From: Phymatolithon calcareum
Taxonomy: Eukaryota > Rhodophyta > Florideophyceae > Hapalidiales
NCBI GenBank assembly: GCA_977006965.1
Contig: OZ345362.1
Coordinates: 2,728,001-2,792,000 of the forward strand
Reading direction: 5' to 3'
Length of the DNA stretch: 64,000 nt
Part shown: positions 1-10,395 of the stretch, in pieces
Layout: the number at the start of each line of letters is the position of its first letter
How positions within the stretch are numbered: position 1 is the first letter of the stretch
Notes under the pieces: model-generated
Seen by the model: only the letters and a program-made list of their open reading frames with translations
Databases searched by the model: none
Told to the model about the DNA's origin: nothing
Program-made: the position numbers and the translations under genes

Positions 1-597
1 CGTGTGCGTCAGGAACTCGACCGCAGGGCCGAAGCTGACGAAGCGGCCGCAATTGAGAACGGACAGGATCCGCCAGCGAGGAAGTCGGAAGAAGAACTTG
101 CCCAAATTTCAGAGCTTATTGGAATTGCGGCTGTGAAGTATGCAGATCTCAAAAATAATCGCACAAGCAATTACAAGTTCAGCTTCGATAAGATGGTCAA
201 GCTGGAAGGTGATACTGCGCCATACATCATGTACGCATATGCTCGTGTGCAGGGTATTTATCGTCAGGCAGCAGCGGCCACCATCGGTGGGGACGGGAAG
301 CCACCGAAGGATATTGAATTCATTTTTGAAAAACCGGAAGAGCGTGCGCTTGCGAAGACATTACTCAAGCTTCCTGAGGTACTCTCGGAACTGGAGAAGG
401 ACCTGTTGCCACACGTGCTGTGCGAATTTGTACTGAATTTAACGTACAAGTTTAACCAGTTTTATGTGGAATGTCCTGTTTTGAAGGCAGAGTCGGCACA
501 ACTCAAGAATTCGCGACTGGCGCTTTGTCAAATATCCGCAGACACACTCAAGCTGTGTCTCGGATTGTTGGGAATTCCTACTCTCGACCGCATTTAG
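1..597 (+). CDS. Arginyl-tRNA synthetase, C-terminal part (5' end outside window)
   Basis: The frame is open from base 1 and stops at TAG 595-597, so only about the last 198 residues are present. Class Ia arginyl-tRNA synthetases attach arginine to tRNA-Arg. Their C-terminal helical anticodon-binding (DALR) domain has the signature seen here: AVKYADLKNNR, then FSFDKMVKLEGDTAPY, then YAYARVQGI. The end, SRLALCQ..LKLCLGLLGI, also matches the family terminus. The catalytic HIGH and KMSK motifs must lie upstream of the window. No organelle signal can be judged because the N-terminus is missing. The gene converges on the next one across about 420 bp. Confidence 0.93.
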   Translation, partial: RVRQELDRRAEADEAAAIENGQDPPARKSEEELAQISELIGIAAVKYADLKNNRTSNYKFSFDKMVKLEGDTAPYIMYAYARVQGIYRQAAAATIGGDGKPPKDIEFIFEKPEERALAKTLLKLPEVLSELEKDLLPHVLCEFVLNLTYKFNQFYVECPVLKAESAQLKNSRLALCQISADTLKLCLGLLGIPTLDRI

Positions 598-1014
598 AAG
601 ACATTTTACTTTGTGGTTACGTCCGTAAGTAAAATGAATCGTCAAACGGAACGTCCTTTAGCCAGAACATCAGGGCCACACTGTATTGTAGACACCATTG
701 TTCTCGTATATTCTTGAACAAACGGTGATCAAGCTAATGTGGTCCACGAAATACTGAGCAACTCGCGCAGTGTGACTCGATATGCAATTGATGGTCGGGC
801 CAACCTCCCTAGATTTGTAATCCGTCGAGCATATCTTGCCAATGCTGCTTCTGGAAAGGGTCTCCGGGATTCAATTTTGTTTAATTTTAGCTGTACCCGT
901 CCTCGAAAAGAGGAACAGCCACACTTGTCGAAGGCGAGTTGTTGGATACCCAACAAATAAATATACTAAGGACGGAGGCACTCGGAAGTACTGTACAAGA
1001 TCTGATGACAGGAA
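598..1014. other. Convergent intergenic spacer
   Basis: This is a 417-bp gap between two converging genes. Short open frames are present but none resembles a protein. One TACTGTA motif lies at 989-995. I see no other feature. Confidence 0.6.
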
Positions 1015-4000
1015 CTACTTCTGATCAAGTGAGAGTGCCTTATCAATGTCAGAAAGAGCTTGACTCGCAGACGTCGTCGCCGCACTATTGGTCGGTAGTA
1101 GAGAGCCAGTTGCAGCGCCAAGAGACGCCTGCGGGATGTGCATCATATTGGGATGTGGTCCCTGGCGAGGGTTCGGCATTAGCTGCGACATCATGGGGTC
1201 TGTCGGCATGATTCCTGGAACTAGTGGACTGTTCGCCATTCTAGCCGTGGCCATTGCCGCGAAGTTCTGGTTCCCGGGATCTCCTGCGCCCGGAAAGTAG
1301 TTCATCATGTTGTTCTGCACACCCAGCCCTGCACCAAAGCCCTGAATCGCGCGTATGTCTTGCATACCAGTCCGAACTCCACCTGCGCCGGGCAACCCTT
1401 TCCCAGGGCCCGGCATTTGGTTCGGAAGAGGACCACCCGGCGGCCCCTGTATCATTTGCATAATTGCCAAATTTGCCGCGTTTTGGGCAGCCAGAGGCAT
1501 CGACTGGGGTATAGCTTGCGATGAGACGCGATCATGCGGATTCGGTACGGGCACCGGGAAACCGGGACTATACATTCCGCCCAGAGCATTAGCCATTTGC
1601 TGTCCTGAAAACATTTGCGCTGGGTTACGAATTTGCCCATTATGTCTCCCATTCAATGCTCCTGATACTGTGGGTGATTGCCTTTGAGCTTCTGTTTGAC
1701 GCGCCTGAGGTTGATTGAAGCGACGCATTAATGCCGCCGACTGCCGCGGGATATTTCGCATTTGTCCCTGTTGTGTCGCGCTGCTAAGCTGAGCCATAAG
1801 TTGCTGCTGAGCCTGGACTCGTTCAAGGTCGTGCATGGTGTTCAAGTCGGGCCGATGCTGCGCCCTGCCACCCACCGCGGCACGAGAAGTTGGTCTCCCA
1901 TTGTCTTGCGTGGTATTGGCAGCCCGGGCAACCACCTGTGCCAATTCATGTTGATAATTCAAGCCGGATGCGTGTGGTACTGCAGTAGAAGAAGTAACTC
2001 CCGAGCCGCGGAGATAGGCATCAAGTCCCGATGCGTTAACGCGGCCGCCCATGCTTGCCCCCCCTCGGTTCGGAAGTGCCGCGTTCTGTTGCTGAAATGC
2101 GTTCAGCACTGGGTTGGCATGATGCATCATATTATGAGCTTGTGCATTGCCATTAAGAGGAACAGCATGTTGTTGTCGACCTCGACCGCTGCGAATAGGC
2201 CCCTTTGGAACCGCAGCAGCAGATGCTGCCATTTTTCCGGCATTTACCTGCGCAGCGTTCATGGCTGCGGCATTGATAGCGCTTGGCGGAATGGCAGATC
2301 CCGTCTGGGTTCTGTATTGTCTCTTGACCTGAGCTGGTTGCGCCGAAGCCCGCTTCATATTCATCGCATTTGCAGCTGCAATCGCAGGACTATTTACGCC
2401 GCCGTGTCCACCAGGTATTGCTCCTCGCTGCTGTGCGAATTGCTGCTGCAGTTTTGCATTTGCAAGTTTATGGCTCGCCAAAGCGGAGTTCGTAGCTTGC
2501 CGCTGTGGTGGCAACTTTCTTTGTGCATTTTGAGGTTGCTTTGGCGGTACACCAGCTACACTTGCTACGCCTTGGTTTGCCGGGATAACACGCTGTTGCT
2601 GTTTCACCGTGCGTTGCCTCTTCGCCGGCGGTTGCTGCGGCGAAGGATCCGAGCCACCACCAGCGGAGCGCGTTCCGCCCACGGCTGGACTTTGCCCAGC
2701 ACCCGCGACAGCCGCTCTTTGTTGCAAATTGCGAAATGCGGCAGCATTGTCAATAACTGATGTTGGAAGGTTAACTCCATGGCCAGCCCTATAGTCGGAA
2801 ACATATTGTCCGGCTTGCGCAAAGAATCTTTGTCCATGGAACATGTGATGCGATTTGGGCACAGCTTGCTGAGAAATATCCATTGCTCCAAGCGAAGTGT
2901 GCTGCAAGTTCTTGTGGTACTTGCCGCGGACATAGAGTAGTGCACCAGGCAGACTTGGCGCCGGCTTCGTCACCGCTTTGGCAATGCGAGTGTTCACACG
3001 GAGGGGCATCATTTTCGCTGTTTCACTATCTGCTTGGAGTATTTGACTAGAACTGCCTGGTGCTTTCATGAAGAGCGACAACGGGGTCTCCTTCGGCACG
3101 GGGCCTTTCCGATTGTGAGCACGAGGCAAAAAGGTTGGACGCGCAATCTTCATAAGTTTTGTCCACGGTGCCGCTATTCCCCAATCGCCGCCGGCAAACT
3201 TGAAAACATCGTTTTCGTCTTGACTTGCTGGAATGCGACCTAAACCCAAAGATGCTGCTGCATATAGCACACGTTTTTCTGTTGTGTTCTGCTTCTTCTT
3301 TGGAGGTGGAGGGTCAGTCAATGGGACTAAAGGCACTTTTGGCAGGCGTCTTGTGCGCCCACGACGGGCGCCACGCACTGGAAGCAGGGGAGTCAACCTC
3401 TTCTGCCATTGACAGCCTCTCTTTTGCAGGGTGCAGACATCCGCAGGTGACCCGTTGAAGTAAGGAAGAGAAACCTCCACAATAAGAGTCTCTCCCACTA
3501 ACGATTCGTCATTACAAAAGCTGCCTGAGAGGCGCGTGGCATCGCATACACTTTTCGACTCGTAGGGCGCGGAAACCAAATTGAGCTCAGCATCAACTTT
3601 GTCCAGGCTGAAAACGTCGTCTTCAAGTTTAGCGGAGTCTTTTCGAATGCCGCTACGCGAAGCGAACTTTGGGCAAACTCGCAAATGCGTCAAAAAGCGG
3701 GTTGTAAGAACTGGACGACGGCAATGGGCACATTCGACTATATGAGAGTTGTTCTTCTTTTGCGGCCCTATGGCACGCACACTCTCCGCGTCGAAGAGGT
3801 CAGCATCTTCCCCGTCAACCATCATTGAACCGGCATTACGCATAAAGGGCAGTTGAGATTTGGCTTCGTCAGAGTTAGCCGCCTCCGTCGCGGAAAGATC
3901 ATGCAATGCATCCAAAATCGCACGGCTTGACTGAGACGACCAATCTTCGCCGCTGACGAACACAGAGGAGCGCTTTTTGGACTGCTGTTTCTGCGAAGTG

Positions 4001-4092
4001 CCAATGGCTCGAGGCTCAAAGTCCTCTGCACTGAACGCATGTGGAGAAGCCTGTACCGCCGAGCGCACGGCCGCAGACCCGTGTCCAGACAT
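1015..4092 (-). CDS. Sgf11/Sgf73 (ataxin-7)-type zinc-finger protein with long Q/A/N/P-rich tail; candidate SAGA subunit
   Basis: This is a single open frame of 1025 residues starting at ATG 4092. Near the N-terminus there is one zinc finger, C121-x2-C124-x11-H136-x3-C140, beginning CAHCRRPVL. This spacing is the one found in the small fingers of Sgf11 and Sgf73/ataxin-7, which assemble the SAGA histone H2B deubiquitinating module. Residues about 230-265 are basic and proline-rich. From about residue 440 to the end the protein is low complexity, rich in Gln, Ala, Asn, Met and Pro, like many transcription co-activators. I did not find the second, SCA7-type motif expected of a full ataxin-7 protein, so the SAGA assignment is an inference from one finger plus composition. 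Being a nuclear transcriptional protein is more secure than the exact complex. Confidence 0.5.
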   Translation of the reverse strand: MSGHGSAAVRSAVQASPHAFSAEDFEPRAIGTSQKQQSKKRSSVFVSGEDWSSQSSRAILDALHDLSATEAANSDEAKSQLPFMRNAGSMMVDGEDADLFDAESVRAIGPQKKNNSHIVECAHCRRPVLTTRFLTHLRVCPKFASRSGIRKDSAKLEDDVFSLDKVDAELNLVSAPYESKSVCDATRLSGSFCNDESLVGETLIVEVSLPYFNGSPADVCTLQKRGCQWQKRLTPLLPVRGARRGRTRRLPKVPLVPLTDPPPPKKKQNTTEKRVLYAAASLGLGRIPASQDENDVFKFAGGDWGIAAPWTKLMKIARPTFLPRAHNRKGPVPKETPLSLFMKAPGSSSQILQADSETAKMMPLRVNTRIAKAVTKPAPSLPGALLYVRGKYHKNLQHTSLGAMDISQQAVPKSHHMFHGQRFFAQAGQYVSDYRAGHGVNLPTSVIDNAAAFRNLQQRAAVAGAGQSPAVGGTRSAGGGSDPSPQQPPAKRQRTVKQQQRVIPANQGVASVAGVPPKQPQNAQRKLPPQRQATNSALASHKLANAKLQQQFAQQRGAIPGGHGGVNSPAIAAANAMNMKRASAQPAQVKRQYRTQTGSAIPPSAINAAAMNAAQVNAGKMAASAAAVPKGPIRSGRGRQQHAVPLNGNAQAHNMMHHANPVLNAFQQQNAALPNRGGASMGGRVNASGLDAYLRGSGVTSSTAVPHASGLNYQHELAQVVARAANTTQDNGRPTSRAAVGGRAQHRPDLNTMHDLERVQAQQQLMAQLSSATQQGQMRNIPRQSAALMRRFNQPQARQTEAQRQSPTVSGALNGRHNGQIRNPAQMFSGQQMANALGGMYSPGFPVPVPNPHDRVSSQAIPQSMPLAAQNAANLAIMQMIQGPPGGPLPNQMPGPGKGLPGAGGVRTGMQDIRAIQGFGAGLGVQNNMMNYFPGAGDPGNQNFAAMATARMANSPLVPGIMPTDPMMSQLMPNPRQGPHPNMMHIPQASLGAATGSLLPTNSAATTSASQALSDIDKALSLDQK

Positions 4093-6021
4093 GATTACAA
4101 CAATGACCTCGAAGCCTTTTCTGTTGCGTTAGTCTTTGTGCGCAATTGCCACAGGGGCAACCGCCCGGCTTGCCTGAACAAGGGACCAGAATGAGATGAG
4201 GCTCTCGATGATGGGGACTTCTGGGCTTCACCTTGACAAGGATTTGAAGTCTAAAAATATGTGAAAAGCAGCCCTTGGTATGATATACTAATTTTCTGAA
4301 TTTCTCAATGATAACAATTAGGGGAAACACCCAATGAGCCCAAGATTATCAGTCTAATTACATCTTTTAATTACTTGTAGGAAGCTTTAAACTGTGAACT
4401 TCGCGGTTTAACGGGTGAAGTCACGAACTTGCCAAGAACAGAGCCCCGGTTGCATAATTTGTCCTGTACATTCAAATAAAAATTTCGAAAAGGCTCTCCA
4501 GAAAGCGTCGACCAGAAAAATCGCGAGGTCTTAACTATTTTCCCAGTCCAAAGGAAACCCGCCGCATGAACCAGGCTGAAACTTTCTGCGGCTCGCAACC
4601 GGAGTGAAATTCTGAGAAAATCCTTGAACCACATTTGACTTATCTACATATTCTGGGACCTTGTCTGGTGGTGCTTATCAGCAGAAATTATTCGCTGGTC
4701 CACTTCCTCGCTTTCTCCCTTTTAGTCACTGAAATTGCTCCTGGGCAATCACATCGGTTTTTCTTCGCCTGTCCACTGAAGAACCGTTTCATTCGCCATG
4801 TCTATCCATGCCGTCAACATTTCATATTGCCGGTTTGTCTTCTTTAGTCCAGTATCGTTCAGCCCAAGATAGATATCGTTTGAGTGCCGCTTCGGCTCTC
4901 TGCAACATTTAGGCCTCACACCTAAGCATCTTGAGGGGACTACTCTAGTTTTTTTCAGACTTCTGCTCCTAGAATTCTGTAGAGTATATTATCTAAATTG
5001 CGCGTTCTGCCCAAATGTCAGCAGAAGAACTTCCTCTCTACCTCGTGGATAGCTTCTGAGACTTCATGTGTCCTTGAGATGAGGCTGTAATATGCTGACC
5101 TTTGGAAGGTACGGGTTGGCCAGTCACTTCCCCAACACTACTACCGAAAGGGCTAACGTTGGGGGAATCGGTGAGTCCCTTAACGTCTTAACACATTAGT
5201 GAAAGGCAGCAAGTCCTTCTTTTACTAATGTGTTAAGATAATTACTACTTTACGAATCAGATTGCGGAATATTTTGCTCAGCTCTTGTCGAGACAAAGGC
5301 TCTCCTCCTACAGTACCCTCAGAAGACGGTGGCATACAGCATCGAAGAGAGCTATTGCAAACAGAAATACTGACACAACTTTGGACTTCTCCCCTGCTGA
5401 GCAGAGGCGCGATCATCAACAACACATCTGCAGATAATCAGTGAAGTCCGAACATAGGTAGTAGATGTCGCTGCGATGTTATTCCCAGCTGTTGAATTAC
5501 TCAATATTAAATCAGCATCCGCACTGGAGCACCAGCTTGACGTCGCATCTCAGCTAGTCTGAAACAGAGGCATGACGCGGAAGACGAGGGCGGTGAAAAA
5601 TGAAGTTCTCATATACGAAGAGCCCAGGACACGGATCCTCACACCCTATAACTCTAACAAAGGTCATGTGCATCTGCTGAAAGAGCATGACACAACCCAT
5701 GTAGGTCAGGCCCCTGACCGGCAGAAGCAGCCTAAAGAGAACGGACAATTACAATAGAAATATGAAGTAAGTTTAGTTGTTTTAAGCAAAAGTAGTCAAG
5801 AGGAAAAATTATCCCAAAAAACCGCCATCGAGCGCTCCGTCGGTCGACCCGCAAGAAAACAAACCGCACCGCACCCATTTCCCTCGCAACGGTGGCAACA
5901 AAAAACTGCCCAGCCCATGTGGGCTTAACAAACCATCACAAACAAAGACGACCACAACCACAAAACCATCACAAGCAACCAAGAGAGACGCCCAACACAG
6001 AATCAACAAAAACAATACATA
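4093..6021. other. Intergenic region
   Basis: This 1.9-kb stretch has no convincing gene; the longest frames are short and of unnatural composition. It holds a clean 20-bp-stem hairpin (5187-5237), one TACAGTA at 5309-5315, and an A/C-rich tract around 5900-6020 next to the helicase stop. Confidence 0.55.
5187..5237. repeat. Inverted repeat, 20-bp arms, 11-nt loop
   Basis: Arms 5187-5206 and 5218-5237 pair along 20 positions, two of them G-U, with no mismatch. The left arm starts CTTAACACATTAGT. There is no oligo-T run after it and no adjacent gene end, so it is not an obvious terminator. Confidence 0.85.
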
Positions 6022-7962
6022 TCACTCCCTGTAGGGCCTCGAAACACGTCCACGACTGGTCCCGCCTCCACGCCCCGACCCTCTACCTCCACCACGCCTC
6101 CCGCGTCCGCGACCTCCATCGCCACTCTGTATCCGGAGTCCAAATATTCCTTTGAGCCCCATTTTCCCAACTGTGCGTGCCAGCAGAAAGGGCGGTTCTT
6201 CTTCATGGCAAACAGTCCTCGCCCAGTGATTCGCACGCTCGACGAGTTCCTCCTTGCTCCACCCAAGTTTTCGCAAGTTCGAGTTGTAATACCCGAGCCA
6301 AGACTGGTACGCCGCAGCTTTGGTGACGGCCGGTAACTTGGCCGTCGCCGCTGCAGCCGTGGACTTGAGCGCGGCTACAGTGTCTGACGGGAGTGGACCG
6401 ATTTTTTGAATCGGAATCTCTCTGATAGACTGCAAAAAACTTTCCTCGAAATCGGAGAGAAGAAGAATACCGTTCCCCACTTTGCCTGCTCGTGCTGTTC
6501 GTCCGATGCGATGCACGTATTGTGTATTGTCGGCGGGAAGTCCCACTTGCAATACACTGGTGACATCCGGGTAGTCAAGGCCACGCGCGGTGACATCAGA
6601 GGTGAACATAATAATGTTCGACCCGGAGCGAAATTTGTCACTCATTTTCGTCCGGTGTCCCTGTGTTTTTCTGGAATGGATTTCTAGTACTGGTCGACCC
6701 ATGCGCTCGAATAGTTCTGCAAAGAACTGAGTCAGACGAGCAGTCGTAAAGAAGACAATAATCTTGAATGACGGGGTGGTCATGCATTGCATAAGGGCGA
6801 TGCCTAGCGCGGCAACTTGGTCCTCCATTGGCGTAATACATACGGATTGTGCCACATGTTCGTGCGTGTTCTTTTCCTCGCCAACACAATCGATCGTTTG
6901 ATAATCGTTTCGAAGCACAAGCTGAGCAATGGAACGAACGTCGGCAGGCATGGTCGCTGAAAACAGGAGTGTTTGACGTGGAACACGCGCTGCTAGCTCG
7001 CGAGTAATTTTCTCGATTTCCTGGCGGAAGCCCATGTCCAAAAGATGATCCGCTTCATCCAAGATGAGCACAGATAGAGCGGAAAGTGCGGCGTTGAAAC
7101 CTGAATTGGGGTTCGTCAGATGATCCAGCAGACGACCAGGAGTTGCAACCAGCAGGAACGGAGCACCCTTGCTGCGCAACATGCTGTAATCCTTCTTGAT
7201 GGGAGTACCTCCAAACACGACCTGTACACGTGCATCAGCAGTGCGGGAGAGAAGTACTGTGGCCTCGTCCGCGATTTGCTGTGCCAACTCACGGGTGGGG
7301 GAAATAACGAGTACCGCCGTTCGAGTCCGCGAGACTGGTCCTTGATTGAGCGAGCGATGGAATGCGGGCGTAAGAAATGCAAGAGTCTTTCCAGTACCCG
7401 TTCTTGCCTTAACCAGTACATCTTTGCCCAGAAGAGCAACCGGGATACTCTTACTTTGCACCATGGTCATCGTCTCGTACTTGAGCTCTTCCGCGATAGC
7501 CGCTCGTAGCGATGGAGCGATAGGCAAATCCCCGAATCGATCGTCAGTCATTTCCGACAGAGTTGTCGATGTTGTACGTTGCGTGCTACGTAGGACGTCG
7601 GGCGCGACGCCCGATTGTGAGGAAGCAGCGGGTTCGTGGTGCATGTCGTTAACACCGTTTTGCGATGGAGGTTCCATGTGCATTGAGCCAGACGCCGCGG
7701 AGCCTCCACGACCACGGCGGATACCGCCTCGTCCTCTTCCTCGACCGCCACGGCGGTTGCGCCCTCTGCTTCGGCCTCGTCCATTTGCATGCTGTGCACC
7801 GGTTACATCCATTGTGGCCGTAGCGGGGATTGTCACGGCTCGATCGACTAGGAGGCTGCTGATGGAAAATTGCAAAAACTGAGGCCGTCGACCGGACCGT
7901 GGGGCTATGAGTGTTCGGTAATGCTGTAAGCCGTAAATCTGTGTGGTACATATGATATTCAT
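6022..7962 (-). CDS. DEAD-box RNA helicase with RGG-rich ends (Mss116/RH31-like)
   Basis: This is a single frame of 646 residues from ATG 7962; a second in-frame ATG (residue 51, position 7812) gives 596 residues. The complete superfamily-2 core is visible: ARTGTGKT (motif I), PTRELA (Ia), TPGRL (Ib), DEAD (II), SATMP (III), FTSDVTARGLD (V) and HRIGRTAR (VI). It unwinds or remodels RNA duplexes using ATP. The sequence after motif III and the C-terminal extension resemble organellar helicases of the Mss116/plant RH31 group. Both termini are Arg/Gly-rich RNA-binding tails. The longer N-terminus is arginine-bearing, hydrophobic and poor in acidic residues, as a mitochondrial presequence would be, so start choice could decide location. 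Family assignment is firm; subfamily and organelle are inference. Confidence 0.93.
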   Translation of the reverse strand: MNIICTTQIYGLQHYRTLIAPRSGRRPQFLQFSISSLLVDRAVTIPATATMDVTGAQHANGRGRSRGRNRRGGRGRGRGGIRRGRGGSAASGSMHMEPPSQNGVNDMHHEPAASSQSGVAPDVLRSTQRTTSTTLSEMTDDRFGDLPIAPSLRAAIAEELKYETMTMVQSKSIPVALLGKDVLVKARTGTGKTLAFLTPAFHRSLNQGPVSRTRTAVLVISPTRELAQQIADEATVLLSRTADARVQVVFGGTPIKKDYSMLRSKGAPFLLVATPGRLLDHLTNPNSGFNAALSALSVLILDEADHLLDMGFRQEIEKITRELAARVPRQTLLFSATMPADVRSIAQLVLRNDYQTIDCVGEEKNTHEHVAQSVCITPMEDQVAALGIALMQCMTTPSFKIIVFFTTARLTQFFAELFERMGRPVLEIHSRKTQGHRTKMSDKFRSGSNIIMFTSDVTARGLDYPDVTSVLQVGLPADNTQYVHRIGRTARAGKVGNGILLLSDFEESFLQSIREIPIQKIGPLPSDTVAALKSTAAAATAKLPAVTKAAAYQSWLGYYNSNLRKLGWSKEELVERANHWARTVCHEEEPPFLLARTVGKMGLKGIFGLRIQSGDGGRGRGRRGGGRGSGRGGGTSRGRVSRPYRE

Positions 7963-10134
7963 TTTAGGTAACCAATGACAAGGGGATGTTGTGTAATAAG
8001 CCTAATGATGATGATGATGATGATCATTGGGCCCAATCATTGGGCATGATGATCATGCCCAATGATTGGGCTTATTTTTCATGATGGTGTTTTATTGGTC
8101 GCAAAAAACATATTGAGCAAAACAGGTGGCGGATGCATAAAATTTCCGTCTCCTCAACTTCTGCCAACGGACAGGGGTGTGGGCTTGTCTTCGTTGGCCT
8201 CCTTAGCCGGATAATGTTTTTACATTACTGTAACTTAGTACCGTATGCCAGTCGCGTCAGGTTGTGTACGCTACAGGACTCGCCTTGATCGGGAGCGGTT
8301 TTTGGTCCTCTCTCCATCGTCTAGCTCTTGGCCTTTGCGCCTGTAATCCACCCACTCTACGGTGCACACACGCGCACAGAAAGACGCCGCCGCGATCGAT
8401 CGTGGTCTGAAAAAGACGTTGAACTGGCACGGAACATGCTAGCATCGATAAAGGGACAGAGCAGAGGTTGCTAGAAACTTGCGAACATTAATATCGCACA
8501 AGTTATGTTCTGTCACTCGATGACATTGCCTTTTTTGACGTACATCTGTTCCATGTACTGACTTTCTTAGACTTGTAAGACAAGTCGTAATCCTCTAATC
8601 GAAGCGACATTTTCGGAGATTTGCGTGCAGCCACTAGACGGACCTCAGAGGAAGCTGAGCCATTAGGGCAATTGGCAACGAAAATTTCATCAGATTCCTG
8701 TGTTATCTCGAAATACGCTCAGGCTGACTTCTTATTCTATTCCGTGTCGTTACTGTGGCACAGCATCACCCCCTCGAGGCGCGACGAGCTCGATAAAATA
8801 CTTTCATCTTGTTGCAAAGGTCGTCCAACCTGCAGTTCTTGCTATCATGATTGTTGCCATCGACCCAGAAATTTTGCAATTGACTCTTAACGGCATCACC
8901 TGGCTTTGCAGGAGAAGAGGACCGACCATGGGACGACCAACCTCTGGACGGATCTGCTACGCCTTGAATTATTATTCCGCCGTGAGGAAAAGGTCTCCAG
9001 CTGGGCCTAGACGGTATATACTGGTGGCACGCTCTGTTTAGATGATGAACCTGGAGAAATGCTCGCTCGCCAGGAGGGATTATTTTTGGTCCCGCGGAGC
9101 CGCCGCAAGCCCCTCGAGACCAAGAATAGTTCCGTGCGGTGTCCCCCGTAATTCTTTGTCATGTGTTAGTCAACCGCTCAAGTTTCGGGTGATATTCTAT
9201 ACATATTTCTCGATGTCATACGACTTGCACATTTTTGCGGTTGAACGAGTTTCTCTGATTCATCTCCTGGATCGCTCAAATGCCTGGTCCATCGTCAGAG
9301 GCTTTCGAAAAGTTTGCCTTATGGTCGCGCTTGATCCATCTTCAAATCCAGTACCTCGTTAGAGTGGTTCTGGTATTGCATGCCAATTCATGATGATGAT
9401 GATGATGATTGCTTTATTCCCCGAAGAGGCTAGCACGTCTAGAAAGCTTCGTTTGATTCCACTTGCTGAGGTCGGAAGCGTTTGATGCCTCTTCACCAAT
9501 TCATGTTGTGGTTACATGCTCACGACATGCCAATTTGCACCTTTTCAGTTCTTCCTTTAGATTTGAGTCTTGAAATCGGTGTTTGCCCATGTCGCTTGCT
9601 GCTTAAGCTTAGATTTACATTGACATTGGTTCCTCGACATCGTCTGCAGCACCAGAACCAGCGTCTCTTATTGTGCTAGCGTAATCATCAAGGTCGTATT
9701 TATGTTTGACGACTTGGTCCCTCTCCGCAGTCAGTAGTCACTACTGAGTAGTTACTGAGTAGTAGTCATCGTTGCCTCCGTTCAGCGCCACGTTCTGCGT
9801 GCACCGCTAGACCGTGGAATGCGGCTGAATCGTTGTGCGGAAAGTCACTTGTCGCACACGGATGTCCTCAAGCTCTTTTCAAACAAAAACATGTCTCATT
9901 CCAGTCACCTGGAGGGTGCTTGTCAGTGTCACAACTCCGAGGTCTGGAATAAGTACTCTCGAGAAGAAAAAAAGGCATCTTAGGTGACTCCGTTTGGCAT
10001 AATGTCACGTGTTTGCACAACTTCACATCAAATTCGGTGACAGTCCGACCTACTCCAGCGCCGATGACCAGATTCGGAAAGTTATAAATACGACAGCATC
10101 CGAGCTCTAGGTTTATGTGAAGGCATTCGGAATA
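7963..10134. other. Intergenic region upstream of helicase and left of retrotransposon
   Basis: No supported gene. It contains ATG-triplet microsatellites (about 8004-8023 and 9390-9410), the palindrome at 8031-8071, a TACTGTA at 8226-8232, and imperfect AGTAGT-type repeats near 9728-9770. Short frames here look random. Confidence 0.55.
8031..8071. repeat. Perfect inverted repeat, 20-bp arms, 1-nt spacer
   Basis: Arms 8031-8050 and 8052-8071 are exact reverse complements (left arm starts GCCCAATCATTGGG). A short outer pair, AATAAGCC at 7995-8002 and GGCTTATT at 8069-8076, extends the symmetry around an ATG microsatellite. Confidence 0.9.
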
Positions 10135-10357
10135 TGTTGAGCGGACTCCTTCTACAGGTCAAGTCAACTTGATTCAATTTGAATCAATGTATGTCGATAA
10201 GAGTCATCATGAATCAACAAATGATTCATGTTAGACGGACGGCAAAATTGCCTATAAATAGGGAGACGACCTCATTAAAGTCTGGCAGACTCACACGAAA
10301 AGTGAGCTCCCATCAATCCAAAGGTAAAAGCTTCCAACTCCAAAAGATCTACTTTCA
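10135..10357 (+). repeat. 5' LTR (223 bp)
   Basis: It starts TGTTGAGCGG and ends CTACTTTCA. By eye it matches the copy at 15120-15342 base for base. It carries the TATA box and upstream palindromic motifs described separately. Confidence 0.97.
10165..10260 (+). promoter_or_regulatory. Retrotransposon U3 promoter: four TGA(A/T)TCA motifs plus TATA box
   Basis: TGATTCA or TGAATCA occurs at 10170-10176, 10180-10186, 10210-10216 and 10222-10228, arranged as two inverted pairs. TATAAATA lies at 10253-10260. The 7-mers resemble GCN4/AP-1-type bZIP half-site dyads (TGA-N-TCA), so a stress-responsive bZIP activator is a reasonable guess. The same block repeats in the 3' LTR. Confidence 0.6.
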
Positions 10358-10395
10358 TGGTAGCACCGGAAGTTCTAATACTACGACATTAAGAA

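Noticed and set aside
7995-8076. CRISPR-like or direct-repeat array around the ATG repeats
   Set aside because: The pattern is a simple ATG microsatellite plus one palindrome, with no spaced repeats; the genome is eukaryotic.
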